A stretch of 64,000 nt of DNA from the NCBI RefSeq assembly GCF_963678635.1, contig NC_087071.1, positions 20,337,613 through 20,401,612 of the forward strand, given 5' to 3'. Below are positions 47,295-58,590 of the stretch, piece by piece. The stretch's first letter is position 1; the number at the start of each line of letters is the position of its first letter. The translations under genes were made by a program, and so were the position numbers. This stretch comes from Symsagittifera roscoffensis. Lineage: Eukaryota > Xenacoelomorpha > Acoela > Convolutidae. The notes below the pieces were generated by a model, which was not told where the DNA came from, made no database searches, and worked only from the letters and a program-made list of their open reading frames with translations.

Positions 47295-47548
47295 CCTCAA
47301 ACGACGATCTTGTTTTTGAAAGAGGAGTAGTTGTAGTAGGCAAACTAGACTCTCCGTATTTCAACAAAGTCTTCATTTGTTTGCCTTCTTGATTGTGTTT
47401 GCTTGCCGCGTTCCGTTTTCTGGCGAATTGTTGTTCATACAAATGTCTTCGGGTGTCTATGGTTGTGTATATGTTGGGTTCAGATATGAACTTTTGAGGA
47501 AGTAATTGTTTACTGGATGCATCAACAAAGCAATGTTTTTCCATATTC
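47295..47548 (-). CDS. Internal exon of the SH2/ZU5-like gene
   Basis: An acceptor (tttgcttcag) precedes G AAT ATG GAA at 47548, and the donor GAGG|GTAATT ends it at 47295. The frame is open for the whole 254 bases. One carried-in base completes a Trp codon with the TG left by the exon at 48545. The product (CFVDASSKQLLPQKF, TIDTRRHLYEQQFARKRN, then a Thr-rich stretch) is polar and shows no recognised domain, so it is probably a linker between SH2-like and ZU5-like parts. The one-base overhang at its end fits the ZU5-like exon across the Gypsy-bearing intron. Confidence 0.6.
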
Positions 47549-48544
47549 CTGAAGCAAATTTTCTAGATTTAAAAGAAAACATTTCAACCTGGGAAAAAAA
47601 TTATTTGTAGATGAACCAAAAACTCTCAAAATAGATTGAAACAAATACTAAACCCTTCGAAACATCCCGGTGGAAGTGGGCGTTCGATATCAGATTCACT
47701 TAAGATATAAATTGAGACAGTACTATCTTTCAAATATAATTTTTTTAAAAATTTACATCGAGAATTGTTTTGGAATACATTAAAAGAATGCACTCAAATC
47801 ATCCATTTTTTGCAAGATGGTTAAGTCGTCTCCCTTTTGGAAACTATTTCCAAATTATTTTATTATGGTGAACTCTCATTTTCACCAACTCATAAATGAT
47901 TATGCAAGTTCTTTGATACATAGTTTCTCCAACCTTTGATGAACCATTTGCATCTTTGAACTGAGGCCAGAAATTGAGTAATCAGGTATTTGCGCTTAAA
48001 AACTAAAAAAGCGGGGAATGTTTTGACATGAATTACTCCAAAAAATAAATTCTGAATTTGGGACTAAAATGTACTTGAAGCCACAGCTAACAAAATGCTA
48101 TTCCTGAGCCCCGAAGTAGTGATCAGGCACACCCCGACCTGACTCCCAATGGCACAGTTAATTATGATTTGGGACTTTTGATACATTAGCTAATAGCAAC
48201 CCCTCGTCCTGATTCTGTTATTCTGTTTAAATCATATCAACATCCCGGTTTTTGTAGTTAAAATTTCTCATATAGTCTAGTTTTCTGTTATACATAAATT
48301 CTTGTATTTGACTGAAATTCCATACTTTTCAACTACTTGACACATTTGATGTAAAAATTTAAAATGGTGTCTATTTCAGCAATTAAGACTTTGAAACCGT
48401 TCACTTCTGAAGTTGGCCCGCTGTAAAGATGAGCGCCAAAATCATGGCTTGTTGGTTAATATGCGTTTATGTTGCTCGCAAGTTTCTGAAGATTAATTAT
48501 TGTTTCCGATGTTAAAATTGGGTACTAATGTGCTTAATACTTAC
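47549..48544. other. Intron (about 1.0 kb)
   Basis: Bounded by GTAAGT (donor of the exon at 48545) and TTGCTTCAG. Nothing else recognised. Confidence 0.5.
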
Positions 48545-48791
48545 CAATAAGGACGGTGTTTTGTTGAAAAGCTACGGCTCGGAGCCGTTTTCCTTGCGCT
48601 TCCAAACAATTGCGGTATGTCCAATTTGCCTTCGGTAAATTGCTCCCAAAATTTTTCACCCAGATCATAGTACTTATTCAGTTCAGACTCGAGGCTTGCA
48701 TGGGCAACTACACTTGGCAATTGTAGATTCAACAGATGAAAGTGTTCGAAAACCAGTCTGCTAATCTCCCGTAAGGCACATTCAGTTCCAT
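48545..48791 (-). CDS. Internal exon of the SH2/ZU5-like gene
   Basis: An acceptor (gttcatttag) at 48792 precedes AT GGA ACT GAA; the strong donor TATTG|GTAAGT ends it at 48545. The frame encodes TECALREISRLVFEHFHLL, PSVVAHASLESELNKYYDL and EKFWEQFTEGKLDIPQLF, which look like amphipathic helices. I do not recognise the domain. The phase at its 3' end fits the next exon exactly. The 5' junction is uncertain (see exon 48818-48936). Confidence 0.65.
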
Positions 48792-48817
48792 CTAAATGAA
48801 CAAGTGATTTGCCTTAC

Positions 48818-48936
48818 TTTGTTAATCAACACCAAGTCATCATTGGAACATTGAGCATAAAAACCATTAATTGAGAATTGCATGCCGAGGAAGCACGGGT
48901 CAAAATCATTTGCCATGTATTTGCTTAATGTATTTT
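48818..48936 (-). CDS. Internal exon after the SH2-like exon, 3' boundary uncertain
   Basis: The acceptor ttatctagacag gives AA AAT ACA TTA at 48936, in phase with the SH2-like exon's overhang. The frame reads ENTLSKYMANDFDPCFLGMQ, then FSINGFYAQCSNDDLVLINK. A donor AACAAA|GTAAGG at 48818 would leave a GT-AG intron of only 26 bases and put the next exon out of frame. An alternative donor AATG|GTTTTT (exon end about 48865, intron about 73 bases) keeps the frame. A lost or gained base is a third possibility. Confidence 0.45.
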
Positions 48937-50551
48937 CTGTCTAGATAAACAAGACTTTGAACGCTGAAATTTTCAATAATTTTCAAAAAATTTCAATTTT
49001 CTCTTAATATAAATAAATTAAACGATCCCGTGCTGTTTTTGAAATCAAAAAATTCTCCACGAAAGTGCTCGTTTTAATTAAACATAATCGCAATTCTTTC
49101 AGTAAAGTTTGAAAGAAAATGAGAAACCTAGTCAATTGTTGAAGTTTTCTATAAGTCGTTTATGGCAGTTTTCGAAAATTGCAATGCTTTTTGATTATCC
49201 CAATGCATTTGTGTCCGATTTTTCAAGAACAGGTTTTGAGCAGCCAAAGTCTTCACAAAACAAGCTACCTTGGTTGTTTCTTAATTTTAAAGAAAAATTT
49301 CTGAAAACATTGCATTTCATCTCGAAAAAAAAATCAGAAAATGTAGAGATTTCTGGTTCCGTTTATATAAATGTGAAAAAAAAAACATTCCAAAAATTGT
49401 ATGAAGAAAAAAAAGACAATGATTATTTTGGATGTGGCTTAAGACATTCACAAAATTTGCAACTGGTTTTCTGTGACTTGATGAAAAAACATAAATAGCA
49501 CCAACCATAAGAGTAAATCGGATTTACAGGGAAAAAATGCATTGAGCTCCAAACTTAAGCAACAGGGGATCTAATACTTATTAGGAATTGCTTGAAATTT
49601 AGCAATTCGAATATTTTTTTCCAAATTATAACTAGCAAAAAAATTTTGATCCACCTAAAACTTTTCCTGGGGCATCAGTTTTTACAAAACACAGGCTGGA
49701 AATTAAATAAATGCAAATTCTTTCAGAAAAATTAATTGGATATTTAAACCAGAAACTTGATTTCATATAAAAATTTAGAAAAAAAACACAATCACGACTT
49801 ATTCTGTTAAATAATCATCAGAGGAGTCGAGAAGATTTCAAGTTTTGGCTGCGGCTTCCAACGGGGTGTGCAGTTTGCAAGCACATTACATGTTTTGAAA
49901 TCAAGGCAATATACTGAAACAAAACAACAATAACCGCCTGCTGTTCATGTCGCTCAGAAAGTTCCATCCAGATTAATGGAAAAAAGACAGATTTCTTTTT
50001 CATATGTTGTCGTTTCTGTCATTTTTTCTAAACTTTCTGACTCCTTCTTTAATGAATCACAATTTTTGAACAATTTCGATCAACAATTGAAAGGTCTTTA
50101 ATATGATACATCGCTCGATACAACATTCGGAATGACAAGTAATTCAGTGATAAAAACCACAAACCAATATTTAACTTGCAAGCAATCATTCTGAAGAAAC
50201 ACTTTCTCAATTTTTTTTGGCAAATAATTTCATTTTATCCGGTTAGTTGAATCAAATCCATTTGTTCATAGTTTGAGATAACAAAATCAAGTATTGAAAA
50301 ATTTTGAATAGTCTATTGCACAAATTCACATTAATTCACAATAAAGTAAAAAAAAAACTTTGCTTCAAACTGCTTGAAATTATTATGATTTTTTCTCAAA
50401 TTTAAGTTCGAATGCTAAGAAAACGCAAAGCGGTTCATCCAAAAATTCACAATTTTTCAGCACAAAAAGTGCTAAGATCCGGCTTAAGAAACCGTTTTTA
50501 TTATCAAAAAATATTGAAAGTCTCTGAATAAAATTTCTAGTCTAGACTAAC
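48937..50551. other. Intron (about 1.6 kb)
   Basis: Bounded by GTTAGT and ctagacag. A plus-strand open frame at 49109-49498 starts from TTG, is AT-driven in composition and shows no motif; I do not call it a gene. A minus-strand frame at 49818-50003 is likewise unsupported. Confidence 0.4.
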
Positions 50552-50810
50552 CGTTCTTAGGAACCTCCGCCAACCTGACATGAACTACTGAATTCTCTGA
50601 TGGTTGATCATTTTGTTTTATAGATATCGTTAACAAATGACCATTTTCGCTTGCCTTCCTCACAACAAACACTCCGGTTCTATGGTACTTTAAATTTTTT
50701 GTAGCTTTTTTTCGATTCCACAAAGGCTGATACCAAAGTTTTTGCGATCGCTCTATAATTTCAGGTACGAGTTGCTCTTCATTTTCTTTCAACTGGACAT
50801 GCTCGCCCAT
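50552..50810 (-). CDS. First coding exon: SH2-like domain
   Basis: The ATG at 50810 is preceded in frame by a TGA nine bases upstream, so this is the start. The exon reads MGEHVQLKENEEQ, then LWYQPLWNRKKATKNLKYHR, TGVFVVRKASENGHLLTI and NSVVHVRLAEV. This is the N-terminal half of an SH2 domain: opening Trp-Tyr, NRKKA for the helix A Arg, G-x-F-x-V-R with the phosphotyrosine-binding Arg in FVVR, strand C LTISIK, and VVHVRL for the His-containing strand D. SH2 domains bind phosphotyrosine peptides in signalling proteins. The donor AACG|GTTAGT leaves one base. The C-terminal half of the domain would be in the next exon, where the match is not obvious. Confidence 0.75.
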
Positions 50811-51079
50811 CGTTAGTCAGAAATGTCACAGGCAGTAAAAAAACAGTAGTAACAAATAGAGAATCTCAAACTACAGCGTTCACAGATGCAAATTTTTTTG
50901 ATGTGCTTGCCAAAAACTAATATTTGTCAGCCTAGCGAAAACTTGTAAAATCTTCGTTTGAAAATAAACAGAGCACGTGAGCTATAGATTTTATATTACT
51001 GTACAGTCTATTTTACAATTCGTTACTGCTCTCAATGCAGCCAGTATTCTGTTAATTTCTGACTATTTTAGCGTATAAT

Positions 51080-52320
51080 GCATGATTAGTGTATTTTTCA
51101 ACTATCAACAAAAACATAACCAAAAAAGGCTAACATAGCCAAAAAACAGCATTACTCTTTGGTCAAAAATTGTATAAAGCTTATGATGCAAGATTTATTA
51201 ATAGTTGATACGTTCACACAGTTAGTTAGTTTGGATACATTTAATCGCTTGTGAACATAATATTTTTGAAAAGCTTATTGCTTTCAATACAGCCAGTAAT
51301 CAGTTGATAAAGTCATTGCAAATTCACTGTATGCTGCCAGCGTTATTGTTCCGACTTTCGATACGAAAGTAACGGAATATTTGTGCTCGGGGTGGGTTTT
51401 TTTTCTTCAGACAAATTTCGACTTTTTAACTAGCCATTTTTGACGAAATTTGTTTTTATCATATGAAAGGTATTGTTGTCCTGAGCTCAAATTTGAAAAG
51501 ATATTTCACATATGATCATTTTTTGTAAAGTTACGGGGGTTTAAAGATTGCCATTCTGGCCAATTTGGGACAATTAACGCGCGATATATTTCGCGCTATT
51601 AACGCGTAAGCGGAGAGTTAATCCGTCTTAGAAATCGTTCCAAATTGGTTAAAAGAAGCTTATTTGCCATAATTAGTTTGGGGGGATGACTTTCATTTAA
51701 AAAATTCAAGTTTTAGAAAAAAAAAATTTCATTTTATTTTATTACATTTAACTTTTTGATGTTATTACTGCTCCATAAACCTTAAAAGGCAGTCGGAACA
51801 TTCAAGGCTTTGCCCTGATACGAGCAGTCTTGTTTAATTTATAACGATCAGACAAAACCAGCCAATAAACAGCCTTATTTAGTGTCAAAAGGTTCTGAGA
51901 ATGTTATGATTCAAGATTTATCAAACTTTGATACTTCACACATTTAGTGAGTCTGGGAACATGTTGATTGCATGTGCTGTGCGGACGACATTACTTGTAA
52001 CAAAAGTTGCGGCTCGTAATACAGCCAGTAATATGTAAAATTATTGCGAATTCAGTGTACCTTGCAAGCCTATATAAATTTTAACGAGCAGACAAAAATG
52101 TAATCATATAAAATTAAAACAGCCGATAAAAAACTTTACTCAGAGTCGAAATTTTGTCAAAATGTTTTGATTCAAAATTTATCAGCCTTTGATACGTTCG
52201 CACATATACTTAATCTGGATGGAAATTGATCACATGTGATGTGCTGACTATAGTACTGATCATGGTTACTAATCTCAATAAACCCCTTTAATCTGTCAAG
52301 TCATCGCTAACCTAGTGTAA
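51080..52320. repeat. ~250-bp degenerate tandem repeat, at least three units
   Basis: Shared phrases in order are aacagc, caagatttat(c/t)a, gatacgttcacac, gtgctg-type block, ttcaatacagccagtaat and gcaaattcactgta. Units lie at about 51080-51340, 51836-52062 and 52063-52320, with a partial unit from about 51000. The ~500-bp element copy C is inserted between the first two. Confidence 0.6.
51342..51829. mobile_element. ~500-bp dispersed element, copy C
   Basis: Starts gttattgttccgactttcg and ends tgatacgagcagtc, as in copy B, to which it is very similar over its length except for a ~50-bp deletion around 51680 (cataattagtttggggggat). It interrupts the ~250-bp tandem array, so it is younger than the array. 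Confidence 0.8.
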
Positions 52321-52789
52321 GTTAAGAACTTAAAGAAGGTAAAATAGCCGAGATCTGTCTGCATACTAAACATTTTTCAAATTATCACCAATAGATGTTA
52401 TCTTAGAAATCATATAAGATAATGCTTTTTTTTCTGGTACACTGGGAAATATATCGAACATCATTGACAAAGTAACTAAATCTTCAAACGTGGATTAGAT
52501 TGCAACGTGTTTTCCAACCATCTGTCAAAACGCCGGTTAACCAAAAAAATAGATTGATTTTTAAAAAATTGTTTTTTTTTGAGATACACCTCCAAAAAAT
52601 TATATTTGATACTGTTTCTAAAGTCAATTAATAACAGGTTTTAATTAACATTAGAAAAACATCACCTAATTGGCAGTGCAATTATTTGGAATTATGTTTT
52701 CAAATTAAGGCATTACGGAAAAGAAAATCCCAACATAAACAAAAACTAGGGCCGATCTTGAGTTCACAAAATATCTTCGCGTCATTTTC
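52321..52789. other. Unassigned AT-rich spacer
   Basis: Nothing recognised. Confidence 0.4.
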
Positions 52790-55200
52790 ATTCTTTTTCA
52801 TATCATGAAAAAACTTTGGTTTCATTTGATTTTATCTATTGCCAAAAAGAAGAGAAATATTTCAAACGCGAATTTTAAGACGTTTAGTGGAAAGTATTTT
52901 TTTTTTATCTTAATAGTAGGAATTTTCACGGAAATCGAATTATTAGATAACACAATGTTATCACATGAGACAAACCAGAATCAAAATTTTAAGAAAATAA
53001 ATTAAAGTCTCAAAAATTGCTGTTTTTTTTTTTCCAAAAAGCGTTACGTCATAAAAGAAGTAGCTCAAACTGAGTTCATATTTGAAAGCTGACAAAAAAT
53101 CTAACAACTCTCGCCGTTGGAAATTGTCTGACAGAAAAACCCCTATAAAGCTTACAGATATGCAGTTAAATTCAAGGTAGCCTGTTTTTTATAAAAATTA
53201 CTTTTTCTGCAGAAAAAAAAACGATTTCCTTTTTAAACAATTTTCATTTCCTTTTTAAACTGTAGGATTACAGAAAATTGTTTCAACTCTGATTCTCTAG
53301 ATAAAAAACTAAAGATTCCAAAATGCTTTTATCTATACAGACGCAAGCGAACACGATCGTGACAAAATAAGTTTCAGACCAGTCTTTGATATTATTTTCA
53401 TATTTCAGACAAGAAGAAAAGGTTCACGAGAGTCATACAAGAAGAATCCCTGAAAATTCTAAAAGATTCTGTTTAGAAATTTCATTTTCTGAATACGTGA
53501 CAATTTATTTAAGACAAAGCACCAACAGCTATTTTTTTTTCAATTTCGTTAATCAAAAAACCTAACTATTGTAAAACATGCAACATTTTGTTGCATCTTT
53601 TCAATTCACGACCAGATCATATCTAATTATGTGTTTATTTTGTACATCTTCGGGTTCAGGTAATTTCTTGAAAATTTTAAGTGAATTGTTCATTCATATT
53701 TCGTTAGCTTTTGCGGAAGAGAACTAGGGAACGAACATTTCAAAACGAAAGCGTACTATAACACAAACAACCGTTTGTTCTCAAAATTCCAAAATGAAAC
53801 TTTTTAACCAATCAACTTGCGAGTAGAACTATTTTAAGTATAGTTCAATTTGAACAAGATTTTTGAGTGCAGTTTACATTCTTAAATCAGATGAATTGAT
53901 GATTTTTTTTATTAGAGTCAACTTTTTGAAACTTTTTTGTTTTGAATGAAAAACTGTGAAGAGAAAAAAAACAGTGTCAACATCGAGTCGGAAAAATGTC
54001 AATGAACTCAAGGAAACAACAACTTTAAATTTATAACTTCACAGAAAAAACTTTGTCTAGAAGCTCTTTGAAGCTGAAGAATAACTTATGATCGGTACTT
54101 TACCTATGAAATCAACCCACTCTGATCAAATTGGATCAATAAGTAACTTTTTTTATTTCATCGGAAAATTTGAAACTTTGAACCCACTTTCAAAATTACA
54201 AGTCGATCACGTTTTTCGTGACCTTTTCATTTTTGCTGCTTGATAATAGAGTTTGCCTTCTTCTTCAGAGTGGAAATGAAAAAAAAAACATCAAAATAAA
54301 TCATTAGTCAACTGCAAAAAAATGAATTTTGAGCGATAACTAATTTTGGATTTTTTTTTTCACAAAAAAAAAACAAAAAAAAATTACGATCTATCGATTT
54401 ATACGACCCGTATGAATTTTTTCACTTCAATTAATTACTAACACAGTTGATAAACGTAACTAAGGTTAATAATCACGTGAGGTTGTTTGTTATAAAAAAA
54501 GATAGGCGAGACAATGCCTAAACTCTCAAGATTTAATCAGTACCAAAAGTTTTGTTACTATGAGAAAGGCAGCAATTAGACCTCCAGTTTGTTAAAATTT
54601 TTTAGTTTCCGATAGGAAGGTGAGTGATCATTAGCATTTAGTCTGACTGAAATACAATATTGACTAATATGATGTTGCATTTTTCCTATTTTGTCCATGA
54701 AAACTAAACGTGTCGTGAAATACCAAACCTGGCCTTGATAAAAAAGTTTTCTTTGACTCATTCTTATGAAAACTAAAGTGATTGAATTGATTCGTATCTT
54801 TCCAATTAGCCAGTTGTGAACCTAAATATTTTTATCCAAAAAATTATTAGCAAATAGTAGAGAATCAGATACCAAAACAATTAATTAACCATTCTATAAA
54901 ACAAACAACTGTTAAACAATTATTTAACCCAAAAAAAAGTTTTCATATTGCAATTTGATAACGGTTGCTCATCACAAACGTAACAATAGCTGAATTGGGA
55001 GGAGGTGACACTCACAAAAAAAAATTTGATTCGGAACATTTGATTCTACAAGCTTTTTCTGCCCATATCAAAATGCGTGCCAAAATGAAATTGCATAAAC
55101 TAAGATAATCATTATTCATATTCAGAAAGTTATTGATTCGGCCGAAAACCAGGATGTTATGATACATAATTTATTGGCTAAGTTTCAAATTCTACACAAA
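52790..55200. repeat. Long dispersed repeat, copy R1
   Basis: Blocks of this region recur downstream in the same order: ggtttcatttgattttatct (52818 and 56160), aaaagcgttacgtcataaaa (53037 and 56380), gcggaagagaactaggga (53713, 56905, 57900), and gctgaattgggaggaggtga (54994, with a relative at 59213). A fragment of the block near 54070-54260 also occurs at 62650-62840. No ORF of note, so the family looks non-autonomous or satellite-like. Confidence 0.6.
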
Positions 55201-55498
55201 GGTGAAGCTGAGCTTATATGAGCGTCTATGAAAATATAAAAAAAATCGGAAAAAATTCAAAAAATTGTTTTTGTCAATAAAAATTTGAAACAATTTGAAA
55301 AATTGAAACAAACGCCCAAAATTTCCGGAACAAAATTGCCTGCATCATTAGAAATTCAACAAAAAGCTTATGATTAAAGCACAGAAGCCAAGTTGTCGAA
55401 AAAGATCTTTCTGTGGAACTAAGCGGAGAAAAAAAGCAGACAGACAATAATCTAAGTTAGCCAAAATTTTCTTTTTGCAAGAAAAACAGTTCTCAACT

Positions 55499-55713
55499 GG
55501 AATTGAACTCTCGAGCTTCGTCTTCTCAAGCGTGGGGGTTATAGCAACTTAGAATAAATCTTGAACCATCGAGCTACGTAAACTAAGCCGCCAAAACTAA
55601 GCAGACAGACGATAGTCCAAAAAAGCACAAAAATTCAACTTTGCAAAATAAGGCCCAGCCGGATTCGAACCGCAAATTTTGCCGTCTAAACCAGTTGTTT
55701 TACCTCTACGCCA
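55499..55713 (-). other. Two tRNA-like A/B box pairs (SINE-like)
   Basis: On the minus strand TGGCGTAGAGGTA (55713-55701) and GGTTCGAATCC (55671-55661) match the tRNA A and B boxes at normal tRNA spacing. The cloverleaf does not form well: acceptor and anticodon stems mismatch. A second pair, TAGCTCGATGGTT (55576-55564) and GAGTTCAATTCC (55510-55499), is farther apart. These are probably tRNA-derived repeats or pseudo-tRNAs, not functional tRNAs. Confidence 0.5.
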
Positions 55714-56139
55714 TTTGCACCGAATAGTTGTTTGGATTTAAATTTATAATTTGAATTTAAGAAAGGCGAAAAAACCTGAGCAGAAACTTTTCATGCCGAA
55801 AAGAAATTCAAGTCCCTTTTCCCCTCAGAGCACATACACGCGCACAAACTTTTTTCGGATGTACGACGCAATAAGAGTCCACCAGGTCGATTTTAATTGA
55901 GTCGAGTTTTTCTAAAACGAGAAAAAAAGACAAAAACAATGAAAAATAAAAAACTTTGACTAACCGAGCTGGTAAAATTCCAACCAATGTGAAAAAAAAA
56001 ATCGGCCGGATTTTTAAAATACTAAAAACGTCTGAAGTGAAAAATGTTTACAGCTAAAAAAACTATTCTTAGATGAGTCAACTAAGCCGACAAAACAAAA
56101 GCAGACAAATAAAAAGGCCGAAAATTTTTTGATTGGAAT

Positions 56140-57580
56140 ATTTATCATGAGAATATTTTGGTTTCATTTGATTTTATCTATTGCCAAAAAGAAGAGAAAT
56201 ATTTTAAACGCGATTTTTGAAATGTTTAGCGGAAAATAATTAGTTTTTTTAAATCATATTTGTAGGAGTTTTCACGGAAACCGAATTGCTAGATAACACA
56301 ATGTTATCACAAGAAACAGCAGAATCAAAATTTTAAGAAAATAAATTAAAGCCTCAAAAATTGCTGTTTTTTTTCCAAAAAGCGTTACGTCATAAAAGAA
56401 GTAGCTCAAACTGAGTTCATATTTGAAAGCTGCCAAAAACTATTACAATTTTTCTTTCTTTTTTAAACTGTAGAATTCCAGAAAATTGTTTCAACTCTGA
56501 TTCTCTAGATAATCAACTTAAGAATCAAAGCTGCTTTCATTTATACGGACGCAAGCGAAAACGACCGTGACAAAATATGTTTCAGACCAATCTTAGATAT
56601 TATTTTCATGTTTCAGATAAGTCCAAAAAGGTTCACGAGAGTCATGAAAAACAATTCCTTAAATTTTTTAATGATTCTGTTTGGAAATTTCAAATTTTGA
56701 ATAAGTGACAACTTGTTTAAGACACAGCACCAGCAGCTAATTTTTAAAAAACCTAACTATTGTAAAACATGCAACATTTTGCTGCATCTTTTCATTTCAC
56801 GATGGGATCTTATCAAATTATGTGTTTATTTTGTACATCTTGGGGTTCAGGCAATTTCTAAAAAATTTTTAATGAAAACGTTCATTCATATTTTGTTAGT
56901 TTTTGCGGAAGAGAAGTAGGGAACAAACATTTCAAAAGTAAATCGTCCTCTAACACAAACAGCCGTTTGTTCTCAAGATTCCAAAAATAAACCTTTTTAA
57001 CCTATTCAACTTGCGAGTAGAGCTCTTTTAAGGATGGTTCAAATTGAACGAGAATTTCGAGTGCAGTTTAAAATTCTTGAATCAGATTAGCTGATGATTT
57101 TCATTAGACTCATTATTTTGTCACTTCACTGTTTTTAATGTATTGAAACATAATGGTTTTCAGCAAAAACTGAGAAGAGAAAAAAAAACAATGTAAACAG
57201 AGAATCGGAAAATTTCACGAAAGCAAGAAAACAACTTTAACTTTCTAATTTCAAAGAAAAAAATCTATGCCTTGAAGCTCTTTGAAACTGAAAAACAATT
57301 TATGATTAATGCTATTCTTATGAAATGAGTAACGTTTTTTATTCCGCCGGAAAGTTTGAAATTTTGAACCAACTTTCGATATTAGATTTCAATCACGATT
57401 TTCGCGCTAGTTGCGCATCAAGACGAATGTTTTTTTCTTTTGCATTGTTTTTATCTTCAAGAAAAATCGAGATGAAAAAAATTGCATCAAATATTAACAA
57501 CATGGTGTTTTTCGCACAATTTGCGACCTAAGTCTTTTAAGGCACTGTCATACATACTAATTGACTGACCGGCCTAATTG
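56140..57580. repeat. Long dispersed repeat, copy R2 (first unit of a tandem duplication)
   Basis: Matches R1 at its left side and R3 on its right. From gtccaaaaaggttcacgaga (56621) to ccggcctaattgcctttt (about 57588) it is nearly identical to R3 with an offset of about 996-998 bases. Confidence 0.8.
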
Positions 57581-58590
57581 CCTTTTGTAGGAGTTTTCAC
57601 GGAAACCGAATTGCTAGTCCAAAAAGGTTCACGAGAGTCATGAAAAACAATACCTTAAAATTTTTAATGATTCTGTTTGGAAATTTCAAATTCTGAATAA
57701 ATGACAACTTGTTTAAGACACAGCACCAGCAGCTAATTTTTAAAAAATCTAACTATTGTAAAACATGCAACATTTTGCTGCATCTTTTCATTTCACGATG
57801 GGATCTTATCAAATTATGTGTTTATTTTGTACATCTTGGGGTTCAGGCAATTTCTAAAAAATTTTAAATGAAAATGTTCATTCATATTTCGTTAGTTTTT
57901 GCGGAAGAGAAGTAGGGAACAAACATTCAAAATTAAATCGTCCTCTAACACAAACAGCCGTTTGTTCTCAAGATTCCAAAATTAAACCTTTTTAACCTAT
58001 TCAACTTGCGAGTAGAGCTCTTTTAAGGATGGTTCAAATTGAACGAGATTTTCGAGTGCAGTTTAAAATTCTTGAAATAGATTAGCTGATGATTTTCATT
58101 AGACTCATTATTTTGTCACTTCACTGTTTTTAATGCATTGAAACATAATGGTTTTCAGAAAAAAACTGAGAAGAGAAAAAAAAACAATGTAAACAGAGAA
58201 TCGGAAAATTTCACGAAAGCAAGAAAACAACTTTAACTTTCTAATTTCAAAGAAAAAATCTATGCCTTGAAGCTCTTTGAAACTGAAAAACAATTTATGA
58301 TTAATACTATTCTTATGAAATGAGTAACGTTTTTTATTCCGCCGGAAAGTTTGAAATTTTGAATCAACTTTCGATATTAGATTTCAATCACGATTTTCGC
58401 GCTAGTTGCGCATCAAGATGAATGTTTTTTTTTTCTTTTGCATTGTTTTTATCTTCAACAAAAATCGAGATGAAAAAAATTGCATCAAATATTAACAACA
58501 TGGTGTTTTTCGCACAATTTGCGACCAAAGTCTTTTAAGGCACTGTCATACATACTAATTGACTGACCGGCCTAATTGCCTTTTGGAGAT
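57581..58590. repeat. Tandem duplicate R3 of R2
   Basis: Begins with tgtaggagttttcacggaaa (copied from about 56263), then jumps to the sequence at 56621 with about 330 bases missing, and ends at the same ccggcctaattgcctttt as R2. Differences from R2 are few, so the duplication is recent. Confidence 0.8.

Noticed and set aside
49109-49498. 129-codon plus-strand frame
   Set aside because: It starts at TTG, is Lys/Phe/Leu/Ser-rich as expected from AT-rich DNA, shows no motif and lies in an intron of the opposite-strand gene.
55649-55722. Functional tRNA gene on the minus strand
   Set aside because: A and B boxes fit, but acceptor and anticodon stems do not pair, so it is listed only as tRNA-like.
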